From: Osedax fenrisi
Taxonomy: Eukaryota; Annelida; Polychaeta; Sabellida; Siboglinidae
NCBI GenBank assembly: GCA_964019155.1
Contig: OZ025239.1
Span: 113,514,020 to 113,578,019, forward strand
DNA length: 64,000 nt
Reading direction: 5' to 3'
The notes below the pieces were generated by a model. That model did no database searches and was not told the origin of the DNA. It saw nothing but the letters and a program-made list of their open reading frames with translations. How positions within the stretch are numbered: position 1 is the stretch's first letter; every line of letters begins with the position of its first letter. A program made the translations under genes and the position numbers. Shown here piece after piece: positions 1 through 12,183 of this stretch.

Positions 1-487
1 TATATATGTTATTTAAATAATGGTTGTATCATTTGAGGATTAATATGTTGACTTTTCTAGAACAATATCTGAACACTAGTGGAATGATTCTACATTGTTG
101 CGAGAAGAATATGAAGCGGTATTAGAAATCTCTCTCTCTAACAGTATGTGGTATGCGATATTGTCTGATTAAGTGTATTTAAACAATAGACTACCACGCC
201 ACCGCTATAGAAATTCTCGTTAGCCACGATTAGCTAAATATAATATCACTCCGCGTTACAGACTAAGTATGTATGGGTAAAGATCTCTAACCTAGGTATA
301 TGTTCTAGGAGGTAGTGTTCCGTCACGCGTAAGTCGAAGCGCGATTAATATAACTTTGTGCGATGCGTAATGTTTAAACGTTTACTGTACTCTTCGGGTT
401 TAACTTCTTGCATTCGCGAAATATTATCAGAAATGATGTAATGATATACGTATTTTTTAGAGGTTACATACGAGAGCATTATAGTTA

Positions 488-519
<32 letters not shown>

Positions 520-727
520 GAATGAATGAAATCAGTTTATAGACATACGACATACTATGTATATCATACGTCTATAGAGGATCAGTGAAAGCCTAGGATT
601 TATTTGGTCGATACCTCCAATATGTTCATGATATATATATATGTATATAAACTATAACTAAACGCGTCAATTGGTAAAAAATGAATTCTAATTTAACATA
701 TGTTTGATTAATTGATTTCTTTCACAA

Positions 728-759
<32 letters not shown>

Positions 760-2425
760 ATAATTATAATTATAATAATTATATATATATATAAAGAATA
801 TTATTAAGTGATATACGTTGTATTAACGAATAAATACAAAGTAATTATTAAACTCGAATATAAAATAAAACACTGAGTGGGTGAATAGTTTGCAAATATA
901 TTGCCTATTATTATAATAATATTATTATAATAATTATATTTAATATATGTCTGCCAAATATATATTTAATATATATTTTTTATTATTATAAAATATAAAA
1001 TACTAATATAGATATATGTTATTTATGAATTATAGTATATAATACACATATATGAATTAGACTAACCTCTATATTATAGATGGGTTATTTACAGAAACTT
1101 CATAATAAAAAGCTGGTAGTATTGAGAGAGATATCGGCGTGATTCAGTGATGAAATAAGTCAAAGCATGTACTCGTGCTAATCTGTGTAATAAGTAATGC
1201 ATATATCGTTTCGAAGTTTACAAATTGTGTGTCATTGAATATGTTTCAATGAATTCATATATAAATTTGAATAAACAGTTTTAGTTAAATTATTTAATAA
1301 ATATGATAAAAAAAATGAATATACCGGTGAACTAATATTGTGTTAAAAACTAATTATAAACGTGTATTAATAGTTTGAATACATACGTAATACTTTATGT
1401 TATCAAAGTGTCATAATTATTTCCAGTAATAATTATGTTAAATATAATTATCATTAATAGTAAGTTTAAAAAAATAAATTAAATTTAAATAATTTAAATT
1501 ATTGTCTTAAAATATTAATGTAATTTAGTGTATAATACTTTAAATTAAATAATTTTTACTAATTTTAAAACAGTATAATATATAAATAATAATATTTAAT
1601 TTATTCATATTTATATATATCTACTTAACTAATTAAAACAATAATAAACCATATTATAAATTATATATATATTTTTTTTTTAATACTAACTTTAAGTTAA
1701 ACTTAAGCAACTAAGTAACTAAGTTTTTATATCGAAAAAAGTGAAATGTTATAAAGCGATTTACTAATTCGTTACCTCTCTTAAATGTGTTAGTAAATAA
1801 TAATGAGAATGTAATTTTATTATAAATTTATTTGGTTTTGTAGTATATATTTGTTAGCTACATATCTATTAAGTTTGAACGAAAATGTATGAATAGTGAA
1901 TGTTGAATATTTGTAAACAAAATTGAATGACAGCTGATATAAGGTAAATAAGAAAATATATTTATTGATAAAATATGGGATACGATTTATATGCAATACA
2001 AAATAATAATAGGATGTTACCATGGTTTATGTAACAATGTATAATTGTTATTTATTATATTACAATAACCATATTTATTTACATGAATACAGTGATACAT
2101 ATATAAAGTATATAGTTACCATTGACTATATATTACATAATATTTAATATATATGAAATATGCTAATTTTATAATATAACCAAATATTTTTCTAAGGATA
2201 GGATCCTTATAAAGATCCTATTTAAAGAAAAATCTTTAAAATAACTATGAAAATAAGGATAACCGATACAAATATATTATAACCATTACTACGAGTATTC
2301 TCATAATATTAATAATGGTCATAATAATTATTGTACTTTTATGAATATTATTTACTCCTTTAATTTATTTATCTACCACCAAAACAAGACAACAAGTTGT
2401 AGTCTACAACACATTATAATATACA
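1..2425. other. AT-rich non-coding stretch
   Basis: Several (TA)n tracts (near 490-520, 727-755, 778-793) and no open frame with recognisable content. The 67-codon frame near 1820-2023 has no domain and ordinary AT-rich composition. Nothing else seen. Confidence 0.6.
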
Positions 2426-2432
2426 TAGTAAG

Positions 2433-2490
2433 CAAAGATTTTCCGAAGGAACTTCGCAAAATCTTCGCAAAATGCTTCGCAAAATCTTTG
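2433..2490. mobile_element. 58-bp palindrome-derived insertion with 7-bp direct repeat
   Basis: Begins CAAAGATTTT and ends AAAATCTTTG. It is flanked directly by TAGTAAG at 2426-2432 and 2491-2497. Inside, CTTCGCAAAAT is repeated, so it looks like an arm-to-arm palindrome of about 16-bp arms enlarged by a local duplication. Confidence 0.5.
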
Positions 2491-2501
2491 TAGTAAGTAT
2501 A

Positions 2502-2538
<37 letters not shown>

Positions 2539-2584
2539 TATTATACTTTACCATTTAATAACAATTGTTATTGGTTAACCAATG

Positions 2585-3020
2585 CCTTCATTCTTGAGGA
2601 CTTCAATTTCCTTTTACACTCCTATTTCAAAAATCTTACAGACTCTCTATCTATACTGTATAGACTATACATCATCATTTATAACTTTTCCTACTCATAT
2701 TTCTGGTCATATACTAGATTTAATTATATAGTGATTCCATAGTTTTTGTCAGTGCCTTATCTTACTTGATTTATATATTTACCCTCTAAAACTATTAATA
2801 ATGTGCACTATATATGGTATTTCTTTGAAATTATTTTTCTCAATTTCAAACTCAAACAACTCTTCTACAGTAGCTATTCTTCGAACAACCGTATACTATT
2901 TTCTACATAAGGTAGGTTATATAAATCTAAAAAAGTATTCTTTTTACACCAGTAAAATTAATAATTATTAACCTCACAACGAATTATTCTCATTTATCCA
3001 TAAGTTTATCTCCCCTCCGC
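2585..3020 (+). mobile_element. Decayed LINE endonuclease remnant
   Basis: Plus-strand translation, with frameshifts, gives EDFNFLLHSYF near 2600 and a stretch near 2690-2740 that matches the 'PTHxxGHTLDLVI' motif of L2/CR1 endonucleases (seen as YSYFWSYTRFNYI in one frame and ISGHILDLII in another). It is opposite in strand to the LINE at 3.8-5.2 kb, so it is a separate insertion. The call rests on two short motif matches. Confidence 0.4.
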
Positions 3021-3055
3021 TGCATATTAATATACATCATATACGGTATAGTTTA

Positions 3056-3101
<46 letters not shown>

Positions 3102-3382
3102 CAGTGATGGGCATGTTAGTCTATAGACTAACATATAATCGTAATATATTACGATAATCGATTCTTTGTAGATCCCTAATAGGCTAGATCGCGATGTTCG
3201 TTTGTTCGTGATCGTGTATGAGATCAATACTATTATCGTGATCGTTATCAAAAAAATATCTGCTTCAAATAAAGGATCCTTTACGATCGATCGTGATCGT
3301 CAGCATTTGGATCGCCTGTAAAAAGATCAGAATCGTGATCGAGATTACAGATCACGAAAAAAAGGATCTATGCCCATCACGG
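3102..3382. mobile_element. hAT-type MITE with GATCGTGATCGT repeats
   Basis: The left end is CAGTGATGGGCA (3102) and the right end TGCCCATCACGG (to 3382). Such CAGTGnTGGGCA ends are common in hAT elements. Inside are a 22-bp palindrome near 3112 and repeated GATCGTGATCG motifs. No intact 8-bp duplication was found; the left flank is (TA)n. Confidence 0.6.
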
Positions 3383-3816
3383 GGTATATGATATACCTAG
3401 TATTCCTAAAAGTTAAGTATATCATGAATTCGATAATCATTTTATTTATAAAATTCTACATAGGTAGGCCTGCATTCCTACTGATCTACTATTTCATCGC
3501 TCTTACCAAGTCACTTTATTCCATTCATCCGTATTATAGGTTATTATAGGTTATATTATATAACTATAGTTAAGCAATCCCATATTAGGTTAGGTTATTA
3601 TTACTGATTCGGAATCAGTGATTACTGATGTTATCACACTACATGATCTTATCTTTGAGGCTTCATTTTTATATTATTATTATTATTATTATTAAATTTT
3701 ATTTAAACACTTTTTAAACATAAAATAAACGTTAACAAAGGTGTGTACACATTCATAACAAATATGTGATTACATGGCTTATATAAACGATGGGAAATAA
3801 ATAAGGGTTACATGTA

Positions 3817-5220
3817 TCATTCATAAGGTGAGAAAAGGTGAGTTTTTAATTCTCTCTTGAATTCAGTTCTTGATGTGGTGCACCGCAGAATATCGAGAAG
3901 TTCGTTCCATGCCTTTACTCCATATTCGACGAATGAGCCAGTATTGCTGTATGCTGAAACTTCTATAGCCTTTACTCGGAATATGTGACGAGAACGGAGA
4001 CTCCTATGTTGCTGAATTACGGATATTAACAGGCATAAATAATCAGGTGTTCCATAGTGGATAGCCGCATGCATGAGTGTGCATAATTTGTACACGATTC
4101 GTTTCTTTACCGGTAGCCAGTGTAGATCGCACATTAATGATGTGATGCTGATGTGGTTATTATCAGCTCTGTGTGGTATGTCGTAAATGATACGGACGGC
4201 ACAACGCTGTAGTGCTATAAGCGGCTTGAGTGTAGATATAGATGAATGGCATAGAAGTGAATTACAATAATCAAAAACCGAAAGAACTAGACTTGTCACT
4301 AACATTTTACAAGAAAAAAAATTAAGACTTTTCCTAATTTTTTTTATACAATAAAGTTGGTGATTTATGCTGCGTATTTTGTGTGAAATAAATTTTTTCA
4401 TATCAAGCGAATGGTCGAAAATTACACCGAGGTTAGTAATAAATGGTGATGATTTAATGGATAGGCCAGCAAACGTAAAGGTGAATGGCAGTGGCTTACT
4501 GGTTTTATTCTGACTGATATAAATGATTTGAGTTTTCATAGGGTTAATTTGCAACGAGTTATTTGTGAACCAGGTAATTAATTCTAGTATACAACTGGTT
4601 AGACGTGCATGCGCAGATATGTCATCATGACTATTGGCCTGGGTATACATTTGAAAGTCATCGGCGAACGTGTGGAATAATATCGTTGGGTGATTTAAGA
4701 ATATTTTAAAAATTGGAGATAAGTAGATATTAAATAATATGGGTCCAAGTACTGAGCCTTGGGGTACTACGTGTGTGTGGAGACGTGGTTTTGAGCATTC
4801 TGATCCAATTTTTACTTCACTGAATCTGTTTTATATGTATGATTTGAGTAAGGATAGCGCTTTTGTTCGGAAGCCGATAGCAAATAATCTATTGATCAGT
4901 GCATCATGATTTAATGTGTCGAATGCTGCAGACATATCTAGTAATACAAGAAGCGTCCCATGATTATTCATTTGAATATCGCTGACTACTTTGCAAAGTG
5001 CGGTCTCAGTGCTTTTGCATGGTGTGTATGCACTTTGATGTGGATGTAGAATATTATTAATCGTGAGATAGGACACTATTTGATGGCTAATGCAGCGTTC
5101 GAAAATTTTTGAAAAAATTGTTAATTGCGAAATTGGTCGATAGTTTATATGACCCAATTAACCTAGCAACTTTTAAAAGAGTATCTTCCAATATACCTTT
5201 TACATTATTGACACCTTTAT
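3817..5220 (-). mobile_element. L2/CR1-like LINE fragment (reverse transcriptase), cut by an hAT element
   Basis: Minus-strand RT. The stretch 5157-4831 has NYRPISQLTIFSKIFERC and LLDMSAAFDTLNHDALINRL. After an in-frame stop, about 4830-4650 gives PQGSVLGPILFNIYLSPIF and FADDFQMYT. The stretch 4650-3817 gives NLGVIFDHSLDMKKFIS, FDYCNSLL, LHWLPVKKRIVYKL and a C terminus ending SPYE. These are hallmarks of L2/CR1 ORF2. The upstream side is interrupted at 5221 by an hAT element. Sequence just beyond that element (7261 onward, minus strand) may continue the ORF (LKAVAHIPT), but weakly. The 3' side runs into an (ATT)n tract at about 3674-3697, a plausible tail. Confidence 0.85.
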
Positions 5221-7260
5221 TATGGGCGCCGGAACAGGAGGGGGGGAGTTTGGGGGGTTGCAACCCCCCCTGGCAAGATAATGGAGGGGTTTTGATATCT
5301 AAAACCCCCCCTGCAATTTAGGTAAAATGAAGGATTTTTTCTGTATATTACTATAATCTCTGTGATGATTATATGTTAGCAGAAATTAATAATGTTATCA
5401 TATACATTATACCTAATGACATTATGACATGTAACTCTATAGAGTGAATCATTATAGATAAAATGTCTATGCATTTTATATTTATAATCTATTATATTTG
5501 CTTATTCATTAAAAAATATAATAAAATTTCCAATATATTATAATTAGATTTTATTTATAATGAAGAAAAATACTCTATTTCGTTATTTGTTAGTTTATAC
5601 ATAAATTGAACTATTTATATTTGTTTAATTTAAACTTTAAATACAATTATTAAAAATTTATAGGATTTATTCATCTAGGATTTTATATATCCTACACCAA
5701 GTACTGGCGAAACTATTGCAAATAATCTGAAAAACATCATTATTCGTTTCGGTCTATGTCTATCCATGTCTAATTTACGCCATCAATGTTATGATATAAG
5801 CTTCAATATGTCAGCTGATATAAAGGAACACAAGCCATGATACAAATATAACAACCTTTGGCATATTAAGGGGATATTCCATTACCAGTATTTCTGGAAA
5901 TGTTGACTAGAAAGCTATAATCTAGCAAGTTAAATACAATTGTAGTGGGATACTCCATTACTTTCCGATAATTTACCGGAAATATAGTAACTTTAATTGG
6001 AGTATCCCACTACAACTTGCTAGAAAATCACTTTCTAGCAAAATGTCCGAATAATAATTTCAGAAATATTATTAGTGGGATACCCCTTTACACACATTGT
6101 AGTTCTTATCTATTATATATTATGTGTGTAAATGTAAAGATGCACATGCTTCTCTTGTACAACATCCATAATGAATGATATTGGTGTTCAAATATGTTTT
6201 TATAAAATCTGGAAAAGTTAGATATTTATACCAATTTATGATAATGATAAAACCAGATTCAAACCAATGTTCCCTACAAGGTAGACAGTCAGATGTAAGG
6301 CTATATCAGCAGTCTTAAATAACTATTTAGATATTATAAATGCATTAGAACATTTTACAATGGCAATCGTAAATAGTTTTGAATAAATCGCAATATTATA
6401 TTCATATATGAATACTTCACTAGAAACATATAACCTACATATATTTCATTAAATATAGCATTTGATATATTCACTTTATTAGAAAAATTGAGTAGTTTTT
6501 CCTATGGTTTATAATAATTATTATTGATTACAGAAATATATATTTATAAATATATTAAAAGTATAAGTTTTAAAATATGTTTACTTAGATAAATGTAATA
6601 TGATCAAATTCTACTCTCAATGAAGATGTTATTTTACTCATTAATATGTTAATCGATATAGTACAGAACAAATGAACAAATTATCACATTTATTTAAAAA
6701 ATATTTTAAAAGAATCTGGAAGTATAATATCTTATAGATTTATTAATTTAATATTAATTGTTTTTTTTAGAAACAACAAAATTAATAAAATTATTGATGA
6801 TACAACCAAGTATGTTAGTGTCATATGAGAGAAGATTTGATATGTTAAGAATATTGAAGATGTGGTTAAGGTCACAACACAAATAAAAAGATTGGATAAT
6901 TGTAATGAACATCAGGATATATTAGATTATATTGAAGACAATACATTGATAAAAGAATTTTGCTAAAGAAATAATTTTAGAAGACATTTTATAAGTATAA
7001 CATAATATATATACACTATTTTGGGATTTATTCTTGTTATGACATTTAATTCTGATATATTCATTATAAGTTTCATCTTTTGTTAATTAACTCGGTATAA
7101 TTATTATTAGATTTTCTAACATTTAAAATAAATCATAATGTGCACTCTATTATATATTACAAGATATATTTTACAATAATTACATGCTATAGTATTTAGT
7201 TGATAAATTATACTTATTTCTTAAAACCCCCCCTGGGAAAAAATAGTTCCGGCGGCCTTG
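5221..7260 (+). mobile_element. Decayed hAT element of the same type as the 31 kb copy
   Basis: Imperfect 15-bp terminal inverted repeats (TATGGGCGCCGGAAC at 5221; GTTCCGGCGGCCTTG ending 7260; 12 of 15 match) are flanked by ACCTTTAT (5213-5220) and ACCTTTAC (7261-7268), an 8-bp duplication with one difference. G-runs and C-runs lie just inside both ends, as in the element at 30858. A plus-strand fragment near 6830-6900 reads ERRFDMLRILKMWLRSQHK, a worn version of the hAT dimerisation motif SFSALRRVKTWLRSTM. The element interrupts an L2/CR1-like LINE and contains a TTAA-type MITE at 5870-6087. Confidence 0.8.
5870..6087. mobile_element. TTAA-target MITE (piggyBac-like)
   Basis: Left TTAA (5866-5869), then GGGGATATTCCATTAC. 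The right end AGTGGGATACCCCT is followed by TTAC (6088-6091), one base off TTAA. Internal GGAAATATTG-type repeats match the copy at 8003. It is nested in the hAT element at 5221-7260. Confidence 0.6.
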
Positions 7261-7559
7261 ACCTTTACTCTTTCCCTAAATGTTGGTAGGTATGTGCGCA
7301 ACTGCTTTCAACCATACTACAATTATCCAACGCTCAATAAAATCTTACTTTAGCCTACTCTAATGACCAAATATCGCCCTTTATCACAACTGACGTATCT
7401 TTATAAGATACCTGAATATATTGTTGCCCGATAACTAAATGATTGTACTCTCCCACTGGGCACTGGCACTGGGCATTGCCCAGTGTACTCACTTATTACC
7501 TATATTGTATACAAATAGTATACATACACTACTATACAGATAATATACTATGTCGAATA

Positions 7560-7595
<36 letters not shown>

Positions 7596-7900
7596 TGCAT
7601 TATCTGGCAGAATATAGGGAACATGTTATATGCCAGATTCCCAATATTTCACGCTATCATTTCTATCATAACATATATATCTCAATTCGTACACCCTTCT
7701 CAAGTGAACTATTCGATCATTCATCTATTGACTATAGTCAGGTAGTCAGTAATGAGTCAATACTATAGTAGTTAGTCACAACTTTAGTAGTGAGTCACTA
7801 TTAATGACTAGGTATACCTTCAACGTATCCAACACTGGTTTCATATGTAATTATGTTTCCTCTTCCAACTTCTTTCACTGACTCATAAGTATATATATAT

Positions 7901-7950
<50 letters not shown>

Positions 7951-8002
7951 ATCATTATCATCCTCGTATTTAACCGACCTCCTCCCCTACGATATCCCTT
8001 AA

Positions 8003-8235
8003 TGGGGTATCCCACTACAAGTATTTCCGGCAACTTGTCGGAAATATTGTTACTTTAAAAGCATTTTCAATTAAGTTGTAAAGGGATACCCCCTATAAAG
8101 TTACTATATTTCAGTCAAGTTGCCGGAAAGTAAGGGTGTAACCTACTACAATTGTAGTTTACTTTATAGAAAATCGTTTTAAAGTTATATTATTTTCGGC
8201 AAGTTGCCGGAAATACTTGTAGTGGGATATCCCTT
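8003..8235. mobile_element. TTAA-target MITE (piggyBac-like), 233 bp
   Basis: TTAA at 7999-8002 and 8236-8239. The inverted ends contain TATCCCACTACAAGTATTTC and its complement, followed by GGCAA-type repeats. No ORF. TTAA duplication is characteristic of piggyBac; the match of ends is good but no autonomous partner is in the window. Confidence 0.7.
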
Positions 8236-8587
8236 TTAAACTCTGTCCGATATAGCAATGCCTATGTATATACTATGTTGATATCATGTTTTTAATATCA
8301 AACGCGAGAATTTCCCTTTCCTCCTTTGAGGAATTCTCTCTCATTTAGTGTAATATCTTAACCCAAGGATCTAAACGTCAATATAATTCCTTTATAACCC
8401 ATTTAAAACCTATAGGTTATAACCTCTATAGAGCGTATAGCGATACAATGGTACCATATGGTTATATACCTACATTATTTATTATTATTGTTATATCGAT
8501 TAGTTTTCATTTATGGTGTTATTTATTTTATTGTTATCGTTTTGTTGATTGCACCTGTGAAGAGTAGCCCACATCTATGCTGAGTGA

Positions 8588-8633
8588 GCGCGCGCACACA
8601 CACATACACACACACACACATACATACACACAC

Positions 8634-8664
<31 letters not shown>
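8588..8664. repeat. Compound (CA)n(TA)n microsatellite
   Basis: CACACATACACACACACACA-type repeats pass directly into about 12 TA units. The overlapping short open frames are artefacts. Confidence 0.9.
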
Positions 8665-8671
<7 letters not shown>

Positions 8672-9125
8672 CATTCAGTATTATAACAAAGATTCTGCGA
8701 AACATATCCTTCGGAAAATATTTGATTATTATTCTAATAATATGTATATTTTTTATAATTTATTATGTATCTGTCTTTACGTTAATTATTTAAAAACATA
8801 TATCGTTATTGGTATACAACAATATGTAAAATATGTCCATATTTCAAAGCTACTCGAAATATAAATGAAATACGAAGAATATAGATATATAAATGTGACT
8901 TAATACACAATATCGAATGAATAGTAGATTAATTAACAGATGCACTGACAGTTGATACTAAAGCTGGTATACGACCAATAAAAATGCTTCGTTCAGAAAT
9001 ACAATTTTAGATGTAATTATAGATGTATATAATAGTAGATATTATATACGATATACGCTATACTATCGCGGAAATGAGGTGTGTTACGCAAGTTCCGGTC
9101 GGTGAGTTGTTTATACGCACGCGTC

Positions 9126-9287
9126 GGAGTGCACACACGAGCGCGCGTGTATACGTGCGTTTACATGCGATTCATGCTATGTTCTGCGGCATACAGCGAC
9201 CTATATCTATACATAGGACCTATGTGGCGTACATAGCATGCATCGCATGTAAACGCACGTATACACGCGCGCTCGTGTGTGCACTCC
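9126..9287. repeat. Long GC-richer inverted repeat (57-bp arms, 48-bp spacer)
   Basis: Left arm 9126-9182 and right arm 9231-9287 are complementary at 56 of 57 positions; arms begin GGAGTGCACACACGAGCG. The stretch is strikingly less AT-rich than its surroundings. No target duplication is visible. The 101-codon open frame across it is a by-product of the hairpin. Confidence 0.8.
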
Positions 9288-9431
9288 TATGTCATAGGTG
9301 TGAGTTAGTTGACACAAGTCGGTGTTAATACACTTGCACGGCGTATACGTATTCGTACGTGTGTGTGCGCGAGTATGTGCGTCTATATAGGTGCGTTATT
9401 TAGGTGTTTCGTTATTCGTACGTGTTTATCT

Positions 9432-9464
9432 CATCGATATAAAGAAAGTTTCTTTATATCGATG
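9432..9464. mobile_element. 33-bp perfect palindromic micro-insertion with 8-bp target duplication
   Basis: 16-bp arms CATCGATATAAAGAAA and TTTCTTTATATCGATG around a single G. GTTTATCT occurs immediately before (9424-9431) and after (9465-9472). The sequence is unrelated to the 27007/31960 family, but the architecture is the same: CA...GAAA, a minimal loop, TTTC...TG and an 8-bp repeat. Confidence 0.7.
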
Positions 9465-9736
9465 GTTTATCTATACTAATGTATGTGATTGTATGCATAT
9501 ATGAGGATCGTATACTATATATAGTAATCATAGTTATACCATTTTATTTTCTAAGTGAATGTATTATAATGTATTATATATATATATGTCTATGATGTCG
9601 TAATTACTTATAGCGATCACTTGTTAGATGTGATGGCTAATATTAATATAATTTTTTTTTTAAATATCTTTAACAAATACAATTGTTATATAATGTATTA
9701 TGCATATGGCATTATTAAGGTCAAATACCTCGAAAG

Positions 9737-10000
9737 TCTTCTGACTATTTTATTTGTCCGTTTATTGTTTTTCTTTTATAATGATTACAATAATAAAATG
9801 TATCTTATCTTATATATATATATACATATAAATGTACATATAAATGATGTTCTAGAAATACAATACGATGAAATTATAAAATGACAATATTGTTTCTACC
9901 TATATATATATATATATATATATATAAGATAAGATACATTTTATTATTGTAATCATTATAAAAGAAAAACAATAAACGGACAAATAAAATAGTCAGAAGA
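9737..10000. repeat. Perfect inverted repeat, about 84-bp arms
   Basis: The sequence from TCTTCTGACTATTTTATTTG (9737) to the (TA)n at about 9820 reappears in exact complement at 9917-10000. The spacer is about 96 bp. No target duplication flanks it. Confidence 0.8.
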
Positions 10001-10260
10001 TGTATACACGTATAACAATGATCGGGAATGTATCGTTCAAACCTGGACGTGTTGCTATGCTAGAGGGTTCGAAGTGATACGTAGTCATTGATGGTGTGTG
10101 TTTTGTAGCACGACAAGTTAGACACATGACCAGACTACCGTTATATGTACGACATGTATCAACTGACCATCTGTCTGTCCATCTGGCTATCTGACCAATA
10201 CAAATCATACATTAATTATAAGTACACATTTAATCTAATTTCCTGGATGGGATGCAAGGA
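10001..10260. other. Less AT-rich stretch with an unassigned short open frame
   Basis: A minus-strand open frame of 71 codons (10208-9993) contains CRTYNGSLVMCLTCRATKHTP-like sequence, given here only as CRTYNGSLVMCLTC and RATKHTP. It has no known domain and no splice partner was found. The composition differs from the flanks, so a lost exon or repeat fragment is possible. Confidence 0.25.
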
Positions 10261-10460
10261 CTCAACCGATATATTTGTTCGGCATGCATAAACCAAGGCG
10301 TTTTGTTATTATATATATATATATATATGTAAACCCAATGTTAATTTTTGTACCATGTCAATTTGGGTATCAATTCATATCTATTTTTTTTTCCATATTT
10401 TTGTTTATTTTTTTTGTTTACTTAATAAACTATATATAGTATTATTATTATAAATATATA

Positions 10461-10497
<37 letters not shown>

Positions 10498-10558
10498 GAT
10501 ATAACCACCTATAACAATAACATACTACAGATGGAGTAAATGCGTTGAATAGCGGTGC

Positions 10559-10594
<36 letters not shown>

Positions 10595-10884
10595 GCAGAT
10601 TAATATCTATAGACCAATTTCTAATAAGTCGACCTTCGTGACTTTGAACCATCATTGTTGCAGTATCTAACCTCGGTTTCTAGCTATAGTATCCCATGGG
10701 CTTTCATAGTGCACTCTAGTTATCCATTATAGTATACCACTATACTAATTTCTATAGATTATTGCCCGACCAAGTTGTATAGTGAACGCTGTTTATATAT
10801 AGTACATTTAAAATGTTCTTTTATTCATATATATATATATATATATATATAGAATGATATGAAAGTAAGGCATTATTTGAAATA

Positions 10885-11283
10885 AAAAGGCTCAGTTGGC
10901 TGTAAGGATGCGGGTTCGAGCCTCGTCTGGACCATTAAAATAGGTCTTACAATAATATTTAGAAGTGATCTTTTACACAATTATATAATTATATAATTGT
11001 GTATAAATAAATGATCGGCTTTCGTTAAAACCATGGATGCCATAACATGAGAGAGGCTTCGAAGGGACATTATAATGTCAGGTATTTGACAATTTTATGT
11101 GTGGAATCTGAAGGTATTTGAAAAGCTAATGTGTGCGATACTTTTGTAGAGGTGCTAAAACAGGATCATCCAAAAAACCTTTACAGAGCGTTCTGGAATA
11201 CCTCCAGTTTCTAAGAGTGTAGAAAACTTCATCTATATTCCTAGATTGGATGAAAGGACTCCACGAAAATAAAATAACAATAT
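10885..11283 (+). mobile_element. tRNA-derived SINE, plus strand
   Basis: The head GGCTCAGTTGGCTG (A-box-like) and GGTTCGAGCC (B box) is followed by the family body (GAAGTGATC, ATGATCGGC, TCGAAGGGACAT, CTTCATCT, GGATGAAAGGACTCCAC) and an AACAAT tail. An extra palindromic stretch CACAATTATATAATTATATA lies near 10977. Confidence 0.8.
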
Positions 11284-11573
11284 ATATGTATACACACGTA
11301 AGAATTCGTGTTGTAATTTAATAACGAGCGTAATTAAAATTTAAATTGACCTGCTTACGTGTGAATTTGAATATAAAAACAAGGTCATGTTTGATTGACA
11401 GGCGAATATTCACTACACTCACGGTTACTACTATCGGGAGCTATATGTATTAATGTTGTGGTATACCATTTGTAGTATCATAGTTGTCGTATACCTATTA
11501 TAATACGACGTATTGTAGGAAGGCGTGGGGTCGAGAGGGATGTCCCTATAGCGTATACGCTCTCCATATATAT

Positions 11574-11870
11574 ATTGTTATTGTTATTGTTATTGTTATT
11601 GTTATTTTGGTGGAGTCTTTTCATCCCTCCCGGAACTTAGATGAAGTTTTCCACTTATAACCATATGGATCTAATGTCCCTTCGAGGCCGCTCTAATATT
11701 AAGGCATCCCTGGTTTTAATGTGATCCGATCATTTATTCATACACAATTATATAAGATCACTTATAAATATTATTTCAAGACTTATTTAATGGTCCGGAC
11801 AGATTTTGAACCTGCGTCCCACTGCTTGTGTGTATAGTGAATTAGCCAACTGAGCCACACAGGGAGTTAT
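11574..11870 (-). mobile_element. tRNA-derived SINE, minus strand
   Basis: The (ATTGTT)n tail complement at 11574 is followed by the full body and, at 11800-11870, the complement of the tRNA-like head ending in GAGCCACACAGGGAGTTAT. The head diverges at the B box. Confidence 0.8.
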
Positions 11871-12145
11871 ATATATTATATATATACACATAATATATAT
11901 ACATATATATATATATATATATTTACTAGAATATAAAAAAAACATATAGATTTCATAAATATATTGAAAGAATATTTCGAATAAATATAAAAACAAGAGT
12001 AGATGTTGGTACTAATTAGTACGTTCGTTAATGAATCACTATTACAAATAAACATAATAAAGCAGATAATAAATATTAATAATTGTTCGAGGATTGGTAT
12101 AGACATATTCTATAACAATACATAATATAGTGATACTTGCATGAT

Positions 12146-12183
<38 letters not shown>

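Noticed and set aside
7443..7768. Overlapping 72-100 codon open frames with poly-IleTyr
   Set aside because: Driven by a (TA)n tract at 7562-7594; no homology or splice context.
9023..9328. 101-codon open frame on the plus strand
   Set aside because: It spans the 57-bp-arm hairpin; the two halves are complements of each other and no domain is visible.
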